Notes: a model not told the origin generated them from the letters alone. A stretch of DNA of 64,000 nucleotides from Treponema vincentii (GCF_018336815.1 NZ_CP050497.1:806001-870000); one strand, 5' to 3'. Shown: positions 28,395 to 37,849, numbered from the stretch's first letter. A program made the numbers and translations.

Positions 28395-28619
28395 GGTAAA
28401 CGCATCAGGTAGAGTAGACCGGAATCGCAGAATAAAGAGGTTATGAGACCATTTGAACCATCTTCAACTGTTGTACGTCCGTGTACAACAGTTGAAGGCG
28501 AGTTTTGTGTGTGCACAAAACATCGCTGCTGTATGGAATCACTGCCATCCTTGGCAGTTCTGGTTGAGCAGCCCTAATTATTCTGCGGGGATGTTAAAAA
28601 ACGGACTGATGCGTTTGCC
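28395..28619. repeat. Palindromic intergenic element, family A copy 3 (with nested palindrome)
   Basis: The ends GGTAAACGCATCAG (28395-28408) and CTGATGCGTTTGCC (28606-28619) are inverted. Inner arms are ATCGCAGAATAA and TTATTCTGCGGGG, with ACCATTTGAACC and GGTTGAGCAGCCC. A nested hairpin TTCAACTGTTGTAC/GTGTACAACAGTTGAA (about 28462-28495) is followed by a segment (GCTGCTG...CGCCATCC-like, TGGCAG) that also follows the nested palindrome in copy 1. The rest of the 420-base gap (28620-28798) shows no gene. Confidence 0.75.
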
Positions 28620-28798
28620 TGCGTATCGGTCGGTTGACCGTTTATCGTAACTATGTTACAGTAGCTTATCTACGTGATCGTTGTTTCCATTAATGATAGA
28701 GCCGAAAGTTCAGCTTACATAATCAAATAAAGGTCTCATAGAAATTGTTTCCGTATGGATTCATTATTTAGCACCGCAAAAGGTAAAAGGATTTGAGT

Positions 28799-29065
28799 AT
28801 GGCTCAGAAAATCTATGTAGGGAATTTAAACTACGCAACCACGGAAGAAGGTTTGTCAACCTTGTTTGGAACTTACGGCGAAGTCGTTTCGGCAGTTGTC
28901 ATTAAAGACAAGTTCAGCAACCGTTCAAAGGGATTCGGATTTGTTGAAATGGCTGATGAGGGCGCTGCGCAAAATGCTATTGCAGAATTAAACGAAAAAG
29001 AATTCGAAGGACGCCGTCTCCGCGTTAATGTCGCACAGGAAAAACCCCGCCGCACCTATCCCTAA
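28799..29065 (+). CDS. Small RRM-type RNA-binding protein
   Basis: 88 residues forming a single RNA recognition motif: RNP2 KIYVGNLNYA at residues 4-13 and RNP1 SKGFGFVEM at about 42-50, in the order beta-alpha-beta-beta-alpha-beta, with a short Pro/Arg tail (KPRRTYP). Proteins of this type in bacteria bind RNA in the cytoplasm and are often cold-responsive. The start at ATG 28799 has AAAAGG 8 bases upstream; an upstream TTG at 28793 is disregarded. It is a single-gene unit; the leader between 28620 and 28798 is long and might hold a regulatory RNA, but no fold is evident to me. Confidence 0.92.
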   Translation: MAQKIYVGNLNYATTEEGLSTLFGTYGEVVSAVVIKDKFSNRSKGFGFVEMADEGAAQNAIAELNEKEFEGRRLRVNVAQEKPRRTYP

Positions 29066-29188
29066 TCAATTTATACAAAGGATCGGGAAACTCTAAAAAC
29101 TGAAAAAAATTTCTTTCCTCTATAAGATAGAAGCCAATAAAAAGTTGCGGTAAAGTTTGCTATTATCTATATGGAGAGGAGCCAAGCT

Positions 29189-30328
29189 ATGATTAACCAT
29201 AACGCTCAATTTTTTTGGTGCCTGATTGTTAAGCATACTGCTATAACAAAGCCTCGGATATGCTTGGCGCCGATTATGGCTGCGATGATCCTTTTCTGCG
29301 CTTTATGCAGCACCTCATGTGCTTCGGTACAAACGGATATCCGCTATTCGGGCGGCGTGGGATCTGCTCGTGAAAAAACACTTGCAATGCTTGAATCGGC
29401 TATCGTCTCGCAACGGATACAATATAGCTCCGAACAAGTTAAGCGGATACAGACAGACATCGAAGCCTTGTTGCGGGAACCTTCCACCGATTCTTCATAT
29501 TTGGCACGGCTATATGCTCTTTCTGCAGACGTATACCTATTACAACGCCAACCGAACGAAGCACGGAAGCGATTAGCTGAGGCAAAACAGCAAAACGAAT
29601 ATGATGAATACGTCCAATTAGTTTCGGCACGGATCATTTCCGATCAGGAAAAGCGGAGAGCATATTTGGAAGAGCGGCTTATACAAAATCCGACGTATTA
29701 CCGGCTGAAAGCAGAACTCGGAGGGCTTTATTTCGCGGTAAAAGACTATCGGAATGCCCTCGCAGCCTTTGACGCTTCGCTTTTATTTTTACCTGAAGAA
29801 TATCAGCGGCTCTACAGTAAACAGCGCGAGCAGAGTTTACAGCTTTATACGATAGACGGGGCATCCATTCGGAAATCTTCTGAAAAGATATTGCAAGCGC
29901 CTCAACTTTCATTAATAGAAATGGCAACCCTTACGCAAGATTCTACGAACGCACTGGATTTTATAACCGGTACCGCAGAATGGAAACCGCCGCTCCTTGC
30001 CGAATATCTGCAAAAAGATGGATGGTACAATCCGGAATGTGATGTTCTCAAAGATTTTGCGTCGAAAAAAGATGCCGCACTGTTTTTATGGCATTTAATT
30101 GTAGGCAATGATGAACTTCGCTTAAAGAAATATACACGCTATTACACCAGCAGACGACGGCTGCCTATTCCCGATGTTTTGATGGACGGTGTTTATTTTG
30201 ATGCTATCATCGGTACGGTAGAAGAAGATGTTGTACCGCTCGTAGACGGTAAAAACTTTGAACCCGACAAACCCGTCAGCGGCATGGAGTTTTATCGCTG
30301 GTTGTTAAAAGCTGATGCCCTTCGGTGA
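29189..30328 (+). CDS. TPR-containing lipoprotein
   Basis: 379 residues from ATG 29189 (GGAGAGGAG 7 bases upstream; an earlier ATG at 29171 lies on that ribosome site and is rejected). The signal peptide is long and ends in the lipobox LCSTSC (Cys about residue 41). The next 150 residues are helical with TPR-like repeats (LARLYALSADVYLLQRQPNEA, LKAELGGLYFAVKDYRNALA). The C-terminal half is not repetitive and ends with a conserved-looking MEFYRWLLKADALR. It probably acts as an envelope scaffold or assembly factor. I do not recognise the exact family. Confidence 0.8.
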   Translation: MINHNAQFFWCLIVKHTAITKPRICLAPIMAAMILFCALCSTSCASVQTDIRYSGGVGSAREKTLAMLESAIVSQRIQYSSEQVKRIQTDIEALLREPSTDSSYLARLYALSADVYLLQRQPNEARKRLAEAKQQNEYDEYVQLVSARIISDQEKRRAYLEERLIQNPTYYRLKAELGGLYFAVKDYRNALAAFDASLLFLPEEYQRLYSKQREQSLQLYTIDGASIRKSSEKILQAPQLSLIEMATLTQDSTNALDFITGTAEWKPPLLAEYLQKDGWYNPECDVLKDFASKKDAALFLWHLIVGNDELRLKKYTRYYTSRRRLPIPDVLMDGVYFDAIIGTVEEDVVPLVDGKNFEPDKPVSGMEFYRWLLKADALR

Positions 30329-30491
30329 ATATCAGGGCGACTGAATCGGACGCACTTTTATATTTCTCCGCGTTAAACAACTGTCCTTTAGGGAGATTAT
30401 AGTATGGTTATCCGTCTTTCTTAAAAAGCATAAAATTTAAAAAAATTGTGCGCAAAAAGAAGATAGGCTGGTCTTTTCTTGCTCTTTCGGT

Positions 30492-30497
30492 TATACT
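30492..30497 (+). promoter_or_regulatory. -10 box TATACT placed 6 bases before a start codon
   Basis: TATACT then AAATAC then ATG at 30504, with no Shine-Dalgarno. The -35 position (30469-30474, TGGTCT) is poor, so this is a weaker member of the leaderless set. Confidence 0.5.
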
Positions 30498-30503
30498 AAA
30501 TAC

Positions 30504-31028
30504 ATGGAAGCCATAGATATTTTAAAGCCGCTTTTGGAAAAAGGACTGTTAAAGGAAAGCCTTACTTTGGCAGAAAGCGAAGGTAAGGAACTAAGCAAAA
30601 TCAGCCATGATGGGCTTAATTTTGTAACAGCTTCTATATTAGCTGATGTACCCTCTGTTGAAAAAACCGAATTGATTAGAAAAACCGGAGCTTTCTTCTC
30701 TGCCGAGGATTATTGTAATCTATTAAATGAAAAGGTGTTTACTATTCACCCCGTAACCCGCGATCGGTTAAAAGATCAGGGGGCGTTGTTAACCGATGAA
30801 AATGTGAAGCAATACTATGCATGGTATAATATTTTTGATATTGCCTTCCCGTGGCTTCCATTATCGGTATTTGAAGATTTGGTAGTTTATCTACGGGATG
30901 AAAAGAGGTTGGTTTTAGATAAGGAAACACGAGAACTGGTAAAAGAAAATTTTTTAAATTCCAAACGATATTCCGAACGGGAGTTAAACACTCTATTCGA
31001 ATCACCTATTTTTGATAACGAATTTTAA
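30504..31028 (+). CDS. Hypothetical protein, 174 residues
   Basis: A soluble, largely helical protein starting MEAIDILKPLLEKGLLKESL. It has no signal peptide, membrane helix or recognised motif. A repeated pattern of L-x2-L and acidic residues and the segment YYAWYNIFDIAFPWLPL are notable. The predicted mRNA begins at or near the ATG. It is followed by a short GC-rich hairpin and is convergent with pta. I make no functional assignment. Confidence 0.7.
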   Translation: MEAIDILKPLLEKGLLKESLTLAESEGKELSKISHDGLNFVTASILADVPSVEKTELIRKTGAFFSAEDYCNLLNEKVFTIHPVTRDRLKDQGALLTDENVKQYYAWYNIFDIAFPWLPLSVFEDLVVYLRDEKRLVLDKETRELVKENFLNSKRYSERELNTLFESPIFDNEF

Positions 31029-31083
31029 TTGCGATATTGATGGAGCTGTCTGATATGGGGGCATTCTCTTAAAATGAAACATA

Positions 31084-31104
31084 CCCCGACGCAGAGTGTC
31101 GGGG
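31084..31104. terminator. GC-rich hairpin between convergent genes
   Basis: CCCCGAC-GCAGAGT-GTCGGGG is a perfect 7-bp stem lying between the unknown gene and pta. The T-tract is weak on the plus strand, so it is terminator-like but not certain. Confidence 0.5.
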
Positions 31105-31144
31105 TGGTAAACGCTCCGTATAAATGAACGGGAACAACGCAGTT

Positions 31145-32152
31145 TTATTTTTTACCGGCCTGTACGAGTGTTACAACTGCCGTTACGACAATATCTTCGG
31201 TTGAACAGCCTCGAGACAAATCCGATAACGGTTTTGCAAACCCCTGCATAAAAGGTCCGTAAGCATCGGCTTTTGCGAAGCGCTGTACTAACTTATACCC
31301 GATATTTCCCGAATTAAGCTCGGGGAATATCAACGTATTTACCTTATCGCGGATAGGGCTTCCTGGCGCTTTTCTATCGGTTACTTCCGGTATGAGCGCG
31401 GCATCAAGCTGGAGTTCACCGTCATAACAGAAATTCACTTTTCGTTCATCCAGCAATTTAACGGCTTCGCGTACTTTGATAAGGCTCTCATCTTTATCCC
31501 CGCCGGATCCTTTTGTCGAATACGAAAGGAGTGCAACGACAGGTTCATGCCCGACAAAAGCACGATAACTTTCGGCTGCCGCAGTTGCAATATCCGCTAA
31601 CTGTTCGGCAGTAGGATTGGGAATAACCGCAGAATCCGAGAAAATCAATACACCGTTCGTCCCCCATTCGGTACTTTTGGTATCTACAATAAAGCAGGAA
31701 GAAGCGGTTCTAACGCCTTTCTTTACACCGACGATAGTAAGCCCCGCGCGCAATACGTTTGCTGTTGTGTTTTCCGCACCGGCAACCATCGCATCAGCTT
31801 TATCTTGTGCCAGCATCATCGCGGCAAACCGTAAAGGCTCGTGCATCTCTTTTTTTGCTTCCTCCGGTGTCATTCCTTTAGCTTTCCGTTTTTCGTATAA
31901 CGCTACGGCAAAATCTTCCGTCCATTCGGAATGCTCCGGATCGACAATAGTAAACCCATCGGTCAATACGCCTAACTTTTTGCAGGCTTCTTTAATCTCT
32001 GATGTTTTTCCGATTAAAAACAACTCGGCTGGAATTTGTTGATCGACAAGTATACGAGCTGCACGTAAAGTACGCTCTTCCGTCGCCTCAGGCAAAACCA
32101 AGCGATTGTGATATTCTTTCGCTTTGTCTTTCATTATTTGAACAAACCGCAT
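31145..32152 (-). CDS. pta: Phosphate acetyltransferase
   Basis: It interconverts acetyl-CoA and acetyl phosphate, 335 residues. Family hallmarks are visible: LPEATEERTLRAA, KKEMHEPLRFAAMM, MVAGAENTTANVLRA, MLSYSTKGSG-like ALLSYSTKGSGG and LIFPELNSGNIGYKLVQR. The ATG at 32152 has GGAGG 8 bases upstream. No acetate kinase is adjacent. In this organism acetyl phosphate is also a product of glycine reductase, whose component C genes lie 12 kb away, so Pta links that route to acetyl-CoA. A convergent hairpin separates it from the preceding gene. Confidence 0.95.
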   Translation of the reverse strand: MRFVQIMKDKAKEYHNRLVLPEATEERTLRAARILVDQQIPAELFLIGKTSEIKEACKKLGVLTDGFTIVDPEHSEWTEDFAVALYEKRKAKGMTPEEAKKEMHEPLRFAAMMLAQDKADAMVAGAENTTANVLRAGLTIVGVKKGVRTASSCFIVDTKSTEWGTNGVLIFSDSAVIPNPTAEQLADIATAAAESYRAFVGHEPVVALLSYSTKGSGGDKDESLIKVREAVKLLDERKVNFCYDGELQLDAALIPEVTDRKAPGSPIRDKVNTLIFPELNSGNIGYKLVQRFAKADAYGPFMQGFAKPLSDLSRGCSTEDIVVTAVVTLVQAGKK

Positions 32153-32263
32153 AATAAAACCTCCGAATCACAGATGTAGGCACGAGTGTACTATTTTACC
32201 GCTTTTTCTGCAAGATTGCGCATTGTCTTTCGTACGAAATTTTGGTTGCCATGCCCCCTTCAA

Positions 32264-32292
32264 TTGACCAAGGAGAGCTTTTTTCGTACATT
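32264..32292 (+). promoter_or_regulatory. Promoter of trxB (predicted leaderless)
   Basis: TTGACC (32264-32269), 17 bases, TACATT (32287-32292). The ATG at 32299 is 6 bases beyond the -10; an in-frame ATG at 32293 abuts the -10 and would not be transcribed. An AGGAG at 32271 sits in the promoter spacer and cannot act as ribosome site for this transcript. Confidence 0.65.
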
Positions 32293-32298
32293 ATGATA

Positions 32299-33225
32299 AT
32301 GAATACAAATTATGATATTATCGTTATCGGCGCAGGCGCGGCGGGTATGGCTGCGGCGCAATATGCGTGCCGAGCAAACTTAAAAGTATTGGTACTGGAA
32401 GAAAAAGCGCCGGGCGGACAGGTTGTTTTAATCGATTCGCTTGAAAATTATCCCGGATATGCCGAACCGATAAACGGCTTTGAATTTGCTGAAAATATGC
32501 GTAAACAGGCGGCAGGCTTCGGCGCCGAATTTGCTTCCGATAAGGTAGAAGCTGTTACAAAAAACGGAGATAAAACCTTTACCGTACAAACCACGGATAA
32601 AACCTACACGACGCTTGCAGTTATTCTTGCGACGGGAGCAGAGCACCGCAGCCTTGGCGTAAAGGGCGAAAAAGAGCTGCAAGGTAAAGGCGTTTCGTAC
32701 TGCGCTACCTGCGACGGTCCCTTCTTTAGAAATAAGCATATCGTTGTGGTCGGTGGAGGGGATGCCGCTTGTGATGAAGCGCTCTTTCTTGCCAATTTGA
32801 CTGATACAGTTACGATGGTACACCGCCGCGATACCTTCCGCGCGCAAAAGGCGCTCGTTACCCGAACATTGAACAATCCTCATATAACGGCGGTATTCGA
32901 TACGACCGTTACGGAAATAAAGGGAACCGATAAGGTAACCGCCGTTGTACTGCGGAACGTAAAAACGCAGGAAGAGCGGGAACTTGTCTGTGATGCAGTT
33001 TTCTTTTTTGTCGGTATGAATCCTAAAACGGAGCTATTTCCCGACGCAACGAAAGATGCAACGGGCTATATCGTTACCGATGAGGATATGCGTACTTCTA
33101 TCGAAGGACTCTACGCGGCGGGCGATGTGCGCGCGAAGTCTTTCCGGCAGGTGGTTACCGCAGTTTCCGACGGCGCTATTGCCGCCCATACCGCTGCAGC
33201 CTATATCGAAAATCTCCATAGTTAA
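32299..33225 (+). CDS. trxB: Thioredoxin reductase
   Basis: The FAD/NADPH enzyme that reduces thioredoxin, 308 residues from ATG 32299. It has FAD-binding GAGAAGMAAAQYA, the redox-active CATC (in YCATCDGPFF), NADPH-binding GGGDAACDEALFLA and the C-terminal FAD motif GLYAAGDVRAK. The start choice rests on the promoter position. The next gene begins 6 bases after the stop with a TTG codon, so the two are probably co-transcribed. It is important for oxidative and nucleotide metabolism in an organism without glutathione, but that role is inference. Confidence 0.95.
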   Translation: MNTNYDIIVIGAGAAGMAAAQYACRANLKVLVLEEKAPGGQVVLIDSLENYPGYAEPINGFEFAENMRKQAAGFGAEFASDKVEAVTKNGDKTFTVQTTDKTYTTLAVILATGAEHRSLGVKGEKELQGKGVSYCATCDGPFFRNKHIVVVGGGDAACDEALFLANLTDTVTMVHRRDTFRAQKALVTRTLNNPHITAVFDTTVTEIKGTDKVTAVVLRNVKTQEERELVCDAVFFFVGMNPKTELFPDATKDATGYIVTDEDMRTSIEGLYAAGDVRAKSFRQVVTAVSDGAIAAHTAAAYIENLHS

Positions 33226-33230
33226 CCGCT

Positions 33231-34919
33231 TTGCGTCGTAAATATTTTTTTGCCGCCGTCTTATTCGGCGTCGCACTGCTGATCTTACCGCAGCTCAAGA
33301 CACAACTGAATGCTCAAGCTCAAACTGCTGCACTTAAAACCCTGCCCGATTTTTATGATGCCGTACCTGCCGCGGAGCTTGCCGGCCGGATTACGGAGGC
33401 AATGACCGACGAAGAGCTATTATCCCAAACATTCATGTTCGGATGGGCGGGGCAGGCGCCGACCGACCTTTTAATGAGCTGGATTACCGAGCGGAGCCTC
33501 GGCAGCATCAAGATATTCGGCTGGAATACCGAGGACAGTATTGAACTGGCAAAAGCGGTTAGCCTTTTACAAAAAAAAGCCAACAGCACCCGCTTCCGTA
33601 TCCCGCTCTTTGTTGCAACCGATCAGGAAGGGGGCTGGATACGGCATGTTAAGGGACGCACATCGGAAACACCCGGCAACCTCGCTATCGGCGCCTCCGG
33701 CTATCCGATAGATGCTTACTACGAGGGCTTTTATATAGCCCGTGAGCTTTCGGCGCTTGGGATCAATCTCAATTTTGCGCCGACGGTAGACCTCTATACC
33801 AACCATGAATCTTCCATTATAGGGCCGCGTTCCTTCGGGCAATCGCCGGAGGCTGCGGGGATTTTAGCCCGTGCCTTTATGCAGGGGAGTAAAAAAGCAG
33901 GCGTACTGACCACTGCTAAGCATTTCCCCGGACACGGGGACACGGCGCTTGACAGCCACGGAAAGCTGCCGAGCATCGCCATTTCCAAAGAGACCTTCTA
34001 TAACCGCGAGTTGGTGCCGTTTCAATATCTCATCGAAGCGGATGTACCGGCGATTATGACCGGACACTTACACTTTCCCGCCGTATCCGAACACGGAGAG
34101 CCCGCTTCGTTCTCTCAGTATTTACTGCAAACCGTACTGCGCGGGCAGCTCGGATTTAAAGGTTTGGTTATCACCGATGATATGATGATGCACGGCGCAA
34201 TCCGCTATGCCGGTACGGTTGCCAAGGCGGTTCAGCTCGCGCTTGAGGCGGGAAACGATATCATCGAATCGTCTACTACGCCTCGCCTTTATGATGCATT
34301 TTGGACGGAAAATTTACAGCGGATGCAAACCAATGAAGCATTCAGGTTGCGGGTTAAGGATGCGGCGCGTAGGATAATCGAAACAAAACTTCGGTATTTT
34401 AAAAGCGGCAATGCAGTACCGCTGTATCCCGACATATATGCTATTCCCGAAAAGCTGCCCGATGCCGAAGGACAGGCATTTTTTCTTTCACTTGCAGCAC
34501 GGGCAGTTACCGTTGTCCGCGGTAAATACATTCCGTATACAATAAAACCGGGAGAAAAGATATTGCTTGCCGGTTCATATTCCGCTTTTTTACAGGCCGG
34601 TTTAAAACGATTCCCTGCTGCCCGAACCAGCAATCTGGCGGACAACATTTTTTCAAAAACCGCCGCAAGCGATACCGTCATTTTCTGTCTTGCAAACGAT
34701 TCATCACTCCAAGTCTTGCAGCGGCTCTATAAGACCTATCCTAACAAACGGTATATCATTTTTTCCTGCCTCTCGCCGGTATTCTTGTCGGGTATTCCGG
34801 AAATTCCAACCGCGCTTGCTCTTTACAGCTATGCGCCGGTTTCGTTTACCGCAGGCTTCGGAGCATTGCTCGGCGATTTTAAACCGCAGGGACACTTGCC
34901 GCTTGATGGGATCAATTAA
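33231..34919 (+). CDS. nagZ: Glycoside hydrolase family 3 beta-N-acetylhexosaminidase (NagZ-like), exported
   Basis: It probably releases GlcNAc from peptidoglycan fragments. 562 residues: an N-terminal signal or anchor segment (RRKYFFAAVLFGVALLILP) is followed by the GH3 TIM barrel with KHFPGHGDTALDSHG and the nucleophile region ITDDMMMHGAI. About 170 extra C-terminal residues form a second GH3-type domain. The only suitable start is TTG at 33231, five bases after the trxB stop, without a ribosome site, so translation is likely coupled. An exported enzyme contrasts with the cytoplasmic NagZ of E. coli. The 32 bases to thyX hold no terminator. Confidence 0.9.
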   Translation: MRRKYFFAAVLFGVALLILPQLKTQLNAQAQTAALKTLPDFYDAVPAAELAGRITEAMTDEELLSQTFMFGWAGQAPTDLLMSWITERSLGSIKIFGWNTEDSIELAKAVSLLQKKANSTRFRIPLFVATDQEGGWIRHVKGRTSETPGNLAIGASGYPIDAYYEGFYIARELSALGINLNFAPTVDLYTNHESSIIGPRSFGQSPEAAGILARAFMQGSKKAGVLTTAKHFPGHGDTALDSHGKLPSIAISKETFYNRELVPFQYLIEADVPAIMTGHLHFPAVSEHGEPASFSQYLLQTVLRGQLGFKGLVITDDMMMHGAIRYAGTVAKAVQLALEAGNDIIESSTTPRLYDAFWTENLQRMQTNEAFRLRVKDAARRIIETKLRYFKSGNAVPLYPDIYAIPEKLPDAEGQAFFLSLAARAVTVVRGKYIPYTIKPGEKILLAGSYSAFLQAGLKRFPAARTSNLADNIFSKTAASDTVIFCLANDSSLQVLQRLYKTYPNKRYIIFSCLSPVFLSGIPEIPTALALYSYAPVSFTAGFGALLGDFKPQGHLPLDGIN

Positions 34920-34951
34920 CTATGCAACGGAAAAGTACCGATACATAGACT

Positions 34952-35788
34952 ATGGCTCATTGTATTGTTCCCACGGCGGAAGAAATTCTTGATAAAGAAT
35001 ATAAGGTGTTGGACAAAGGCTTTGTCCGCTTGGTTGATTATCTCGGAGGAGACGCGCGCATCGTACAGGCCGCGCGGGTGTCGTATGGAGAGGGCACAAA
35101 AAGCGTTCGCGAAGATGCGGGGCTGATCGATTACCTACTACGGCATCAGCATACGTCCCCGTTTGAACAGGTCGTGCTGACCTTCCATATAAAGATGCCG
35201 ATTTTTGTCGCGCGGCAATGGGTGCGGCACCGGACGGCGCGTCTTAACGAAATTTCAGGGCGGTATTCGATTATGCGGGACGAATGCTATTTACCCGCAT
35301 CCGAGGATATCGCATTCCAAAGTACGGATAACCGGCAGGGACGTATGAGCGAACCGGCGCCGCTTGAGATACGGACGCAGATACGGGACACTCTGCACAC
35401 GCAGCAAGAGAGCGCCTACCGTGAATACCGTGCACTCATTGATACAAAACTGGCGCGGGAACTTGCTCGCATCAATTTGCCCCTATCTGCCTATACGGAA
35501 ATGTATTGGCAAATCGATTTACACAATCTCTTTCACTTCTTAAAACTCCGTTGCGACAGCCATGCTCAAAAGGAAATCCGCGATTACGCCTTTGTACTGC
35601 TGGAGATTTGCCGGAACGTGGCGCCGCTTGCAACAAGATCGTTCGAAAAGCATAGCTTAACCGGTGTGCATCTTTCCGGCGCCGAACTGGAAGCCGTGCG
35701 CAATCTGCTGCAAGGCGAAGAAAGCGGACTCAAAGGCAAAGAGCTGGAACGCTTTGAAGAAAAAATCCGCTCCGGTGAACAACTATAG
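34952..35788 (+). CDS. thyX: Flavin-dependent thymidylate synthase ThyX
   Basis: It makes dTMP from dUMP using FAD and methylene-tetrahydrofolate. 278 residues. The ThyX signature is present as RHRTARLNEISGRYS at about residue 88 (a typical motif has Ser where this has Arg in the sixth position), and the C-terminal KLRCDSHAQKEIRDYA helix matches. Expected active-site Ser/Arg residues are recognisable. The ATG at 34952 lies 32 bases after nagZ with only a weak purine site. A palindromic element begins 8 bases after the stop. Confidence 0.93.
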   Translation: MAHCIVPTAEEILDKEYKVLDKGFVRLVDYLGGDARIVQAARVSYGEGTKSVREDAGLIDYLLRHQHTSPFEQVVLTFHIKMPIFVARQWVRHRTARLNEISGRYSIMRDECYLPASEDIAFQSTDNRQGRMSEPAPLEIRTQIRDTLHTQQESAYREYRALIDTKLARELARINLPLSAYTEMYWQIDLHNLFHFLKLRCDSHAQKEIRDYAFVLLEICRNVAPLATRSFEKHSLTGVHLSGAELEAVRNLLQGEESGLKGKELERFEEKIRSGEQL

Positions 35789-35796
35789 CAAAACTG

Positions 35797-35937
35797 GGTA
35801 AACGCATCAGAGATTTTTTTAGAAACCCCGCGGAAAAATTAAGACTATTCGACCAGAGTTGAATCTCTTCGCGATTCAAATGGTCTCACAGTCTTAGTTT
35901 TTCCACGATTTGTATCTATTCTGCCTGATGCGTTTAC
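35797..35937. repeat. Palindromic intergenic element, family A copy 4
   Basis: The ends GGTAAACGCATCAG (35797-35810) and CTGATGCGTTTAC (35925-35937) pair. Inner arms CCGCGGAAAAATTAAGACT and AGTCTTAGTTTTTCCACG form a second stem with AGTTGAATCTCTTCGCGATTC at the tip, and the ATTCAAATGGTCTC motif recurs. It has no coding frame. Confidence 0.85.
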
Positions 35938-35952
35938 TCGTTTGCCGGAAAA

Positions 35953-36003
35953 ATGTGCGAAATTTAAAAAAAACTTCGCACAAAAGGAAGGTAAACGCAT
36001 CAG
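35953..36003. repeat. GTGCGAA hairpin plus solitary family A end
   Basis: TGTGCGAAATTT/AACTTCGCACA is a hairpin, followed by AAGGAAGGTAAACGCATCAG. This ends in a complete left terminus of the family A element (35990-36003), but no matching right end occurs before cstA. The remainder, 36004-36150, shows no gene. Confidence 0.65.
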
Positions 36004-36167
36004 AGTATTTTTTTTGATATTCTTAGCATCATACTTTTGGTAGAGATATAAAATTCTATTTTTTATTTACAAACGTAAAAAACGGATTTATACTTTATGT
36101 GTAATGATTCAATAGTAATGCAAGCTAAGGGGTCATTCATAAATCCAATTCACAGGAGGTACTTTTT

Positions 36168-37676
36168 ATGGTAACGTTTTTGCTGTGTGTCGCAGCGCTC
36201 ATTGTCGGTTACTTGGTGTACGGTACGTTTGTAGAAAAAGTTTTTGCTCCGAATGAAGCAAATCGGACGCCTGCTATGGCTAATCCTGACGGAATAGACT
36301 ATGTTCCGATCTCAAAGCCGAAAGCTTTTTTAATCCAGCTTTTGAATATCGCCGGTTTAGGGCCGATCTTCGGTGCAATTTCCGGCGCTTTATGGGGGCC
36401 AAGTGTCTATCTCTGGATTGTCGGCGGAACGCTGCTTGCCGGAGGTGTCCACGATTATCTTGCCGGTATGTTGTCGGTGCGGAATGACGGCGCCAGTATT
36501 ACCGAAATTACCGGTAAATACTTAGGTCATACGATGCAGAATATTATGCGCGTATTCGGTTTAGTGTTGCTTGTTATGGTCGGTGTCGTATTTATGGTAG
36601 GTCCGGCAGGTCTGCTTGCGCTGCTGACGCCCGAATGGCTCAATGTAAAAGTATGGACAATTATCATTCTTGTATACTATTTCCTTGCGACTCTCCTGCC
36701 GGTTGATAAGGTTATTGCGCGGTTCTATCCGATTTTCGGTATTTTCCTTATTTTAATGGCTGTCGGTGTTTCGGTTGCGACAATACTGAACAGCGGAACT
36801 CGTCCAATGATGGAATTGACGCTCGAAAACTTGTATCCGAGCGCACATCAGCGTCCTATTTGGCCGTTAATGTTTATCACGGTAGCATGCGGCGCCATCT
36901 CCGGTTTCCACGCAACGCAGTCTCCGATTGTTTCGCGTACGTTAAAAAATGAAAAAGAAGGCCGTTGGGTTTTCTACGGTGCAATGGTTGCCGAAGGTAT
37001 TATCGCAATGGTATGGGCATCGGCGGCAATCGCTTTCTTTTGGAATAAAGACGGCTCAGGTACCGGTCTTAAAGCGCTCCTCGATATCGGCGGCGGAAAT
37101 TCAAAATCGGTTTACGCCATTTGTACCGGCTTACTTGGAACGGTCGGCGGCGCTATCGCAATGATCGGTGTTATCGCATGTCCCATTACTTCGGGTGATA
37201 CCGCGTTCCGCAGCGCTCGTATGATTGTCTTTGACTGGTTTAAACTTGATGAAAAGAATCTAAAGACTCGACTTTCTGTTGCCGTACCGTTACTGCTGGT
37301 TGGGTACTGTATTTCGCTTATCAATTACAGTGTTGTATGGCGCTATTTCTCGTGGTCAAATCAAACGCTTGCGATGATTGTCTTATGGACAGGCGGCGCT
37401 TATCTTGCAACAAACTATTCCAATCGGAACCGCTGCTGGATTGCGGTTATCCCCGCAACTTTTATGTCGGCTGTTTCCGTTACCTACCTGATGTATGCAC
37501 CGGAGTGTTTCAATCTGGTTCGGCTCGGTATGCAGGGAATTACGATTTCGTATGCGGTCGGAATTGTTGTTGCGGCAGTGTTCTTTGTCATCTTTATGAC
37601 AAGAATTTACCTGCGGCCTCAACAGAGTCTCGAAAGTCAACAAAAGATCATTATCGGACGTGCTCATAGCAAATAG
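36168..37676 (+). CDS. cstA: Carbon starvation protein A family transporter
   Basis: A polytopic inner-membrane protein of 502 residues with about 13-15 helices. CstA/CstA-like proteins import peptides or pyruvate. Recognisable stretches include IAGLGPIFGAISGALWGPSVYLWIVGG-type sequence (about residues 63-90), VHDYLAGMLSVRNDGAS, and FHATQSPIVSRTLKNE. The ATG at 36168 follows AGGAGGT with ideal spacing. The gene has a strong downstream hairpin as terminator and a long upstream intergenic region of repeats. The exact substrate is not set by sequence. Confidence 0.93.
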   Translation: MVTFLLCVAALIVGYLVYGTFVEKVFAPNEANRTPAMANPDGIDYVPISKPKAFLIQLLNIAGLGPIFGAISGALWGPSVYLWIVGGTLLAGGVHDYLAGMLSVRNDGASITEITGKYLGHTMQNIMRVFGLVLLVMVGVVFMVGPAGLLALLTPEWLNVKVWTIIILVYYFLATLLPVDKVIARFYPIFGIFLILMAVGVSVATILNSGTRPMMELTLENLYPSAHQRPIWPLMFITVACGAISGFHATQSPIVSRTLKNEKEGRWVFYGAMVAEGIIAMVWASAAIAFFWNKDGSGTGLKALLDIGGGNSKSVYAICTGLLGTVGGAIAMIGVIACPITSGDTAFRSARMIVFDWFKLDEKNLKTRLSVAVPLLLVGYCISLINYSVVWRYFSWSNQTLAMIVLWTGGAYLATNYSNRNRCWIAVIPATFMSAVSVTYLMYAPECFNLVRLGMQGITISYAVGIVVAAVFFVIFMTRIYLRPQQSLESQQKIIIGRAHSK

Positions 37677-37691
37677 GCAATTAAAGACAAG

Positions 37692-37737
37692 GGGAAGTGC
37701 TGATTAAATGCGCTTCTCGCTTTAATCAGCACTTCCC
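37692..37737 (+). terminator. Long perfect hairpin after cstA
   Basis: A 17-bp perfect stem, GGGAAGTGCTGATTAAA with TTTAATCAGCACTTCCC, has a 12-base loop and is followed by TAAGTTTTTAGAGATGTCC, a family B repeat end. It acts as the cstA terminator, between convergent cstA and ddl. Confidence 0.75.
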
Positions 37738-37849
37738 TAAGTTTTTAGAGATGTCCGGCAATTTTACTAAAGAGAAGCCGTCGGCTGTTTTACGCGGCTT
37801 CTCTATCGCGGTTTATTATATGCCTTTTGAAACGTGGATACGTTCGCGA

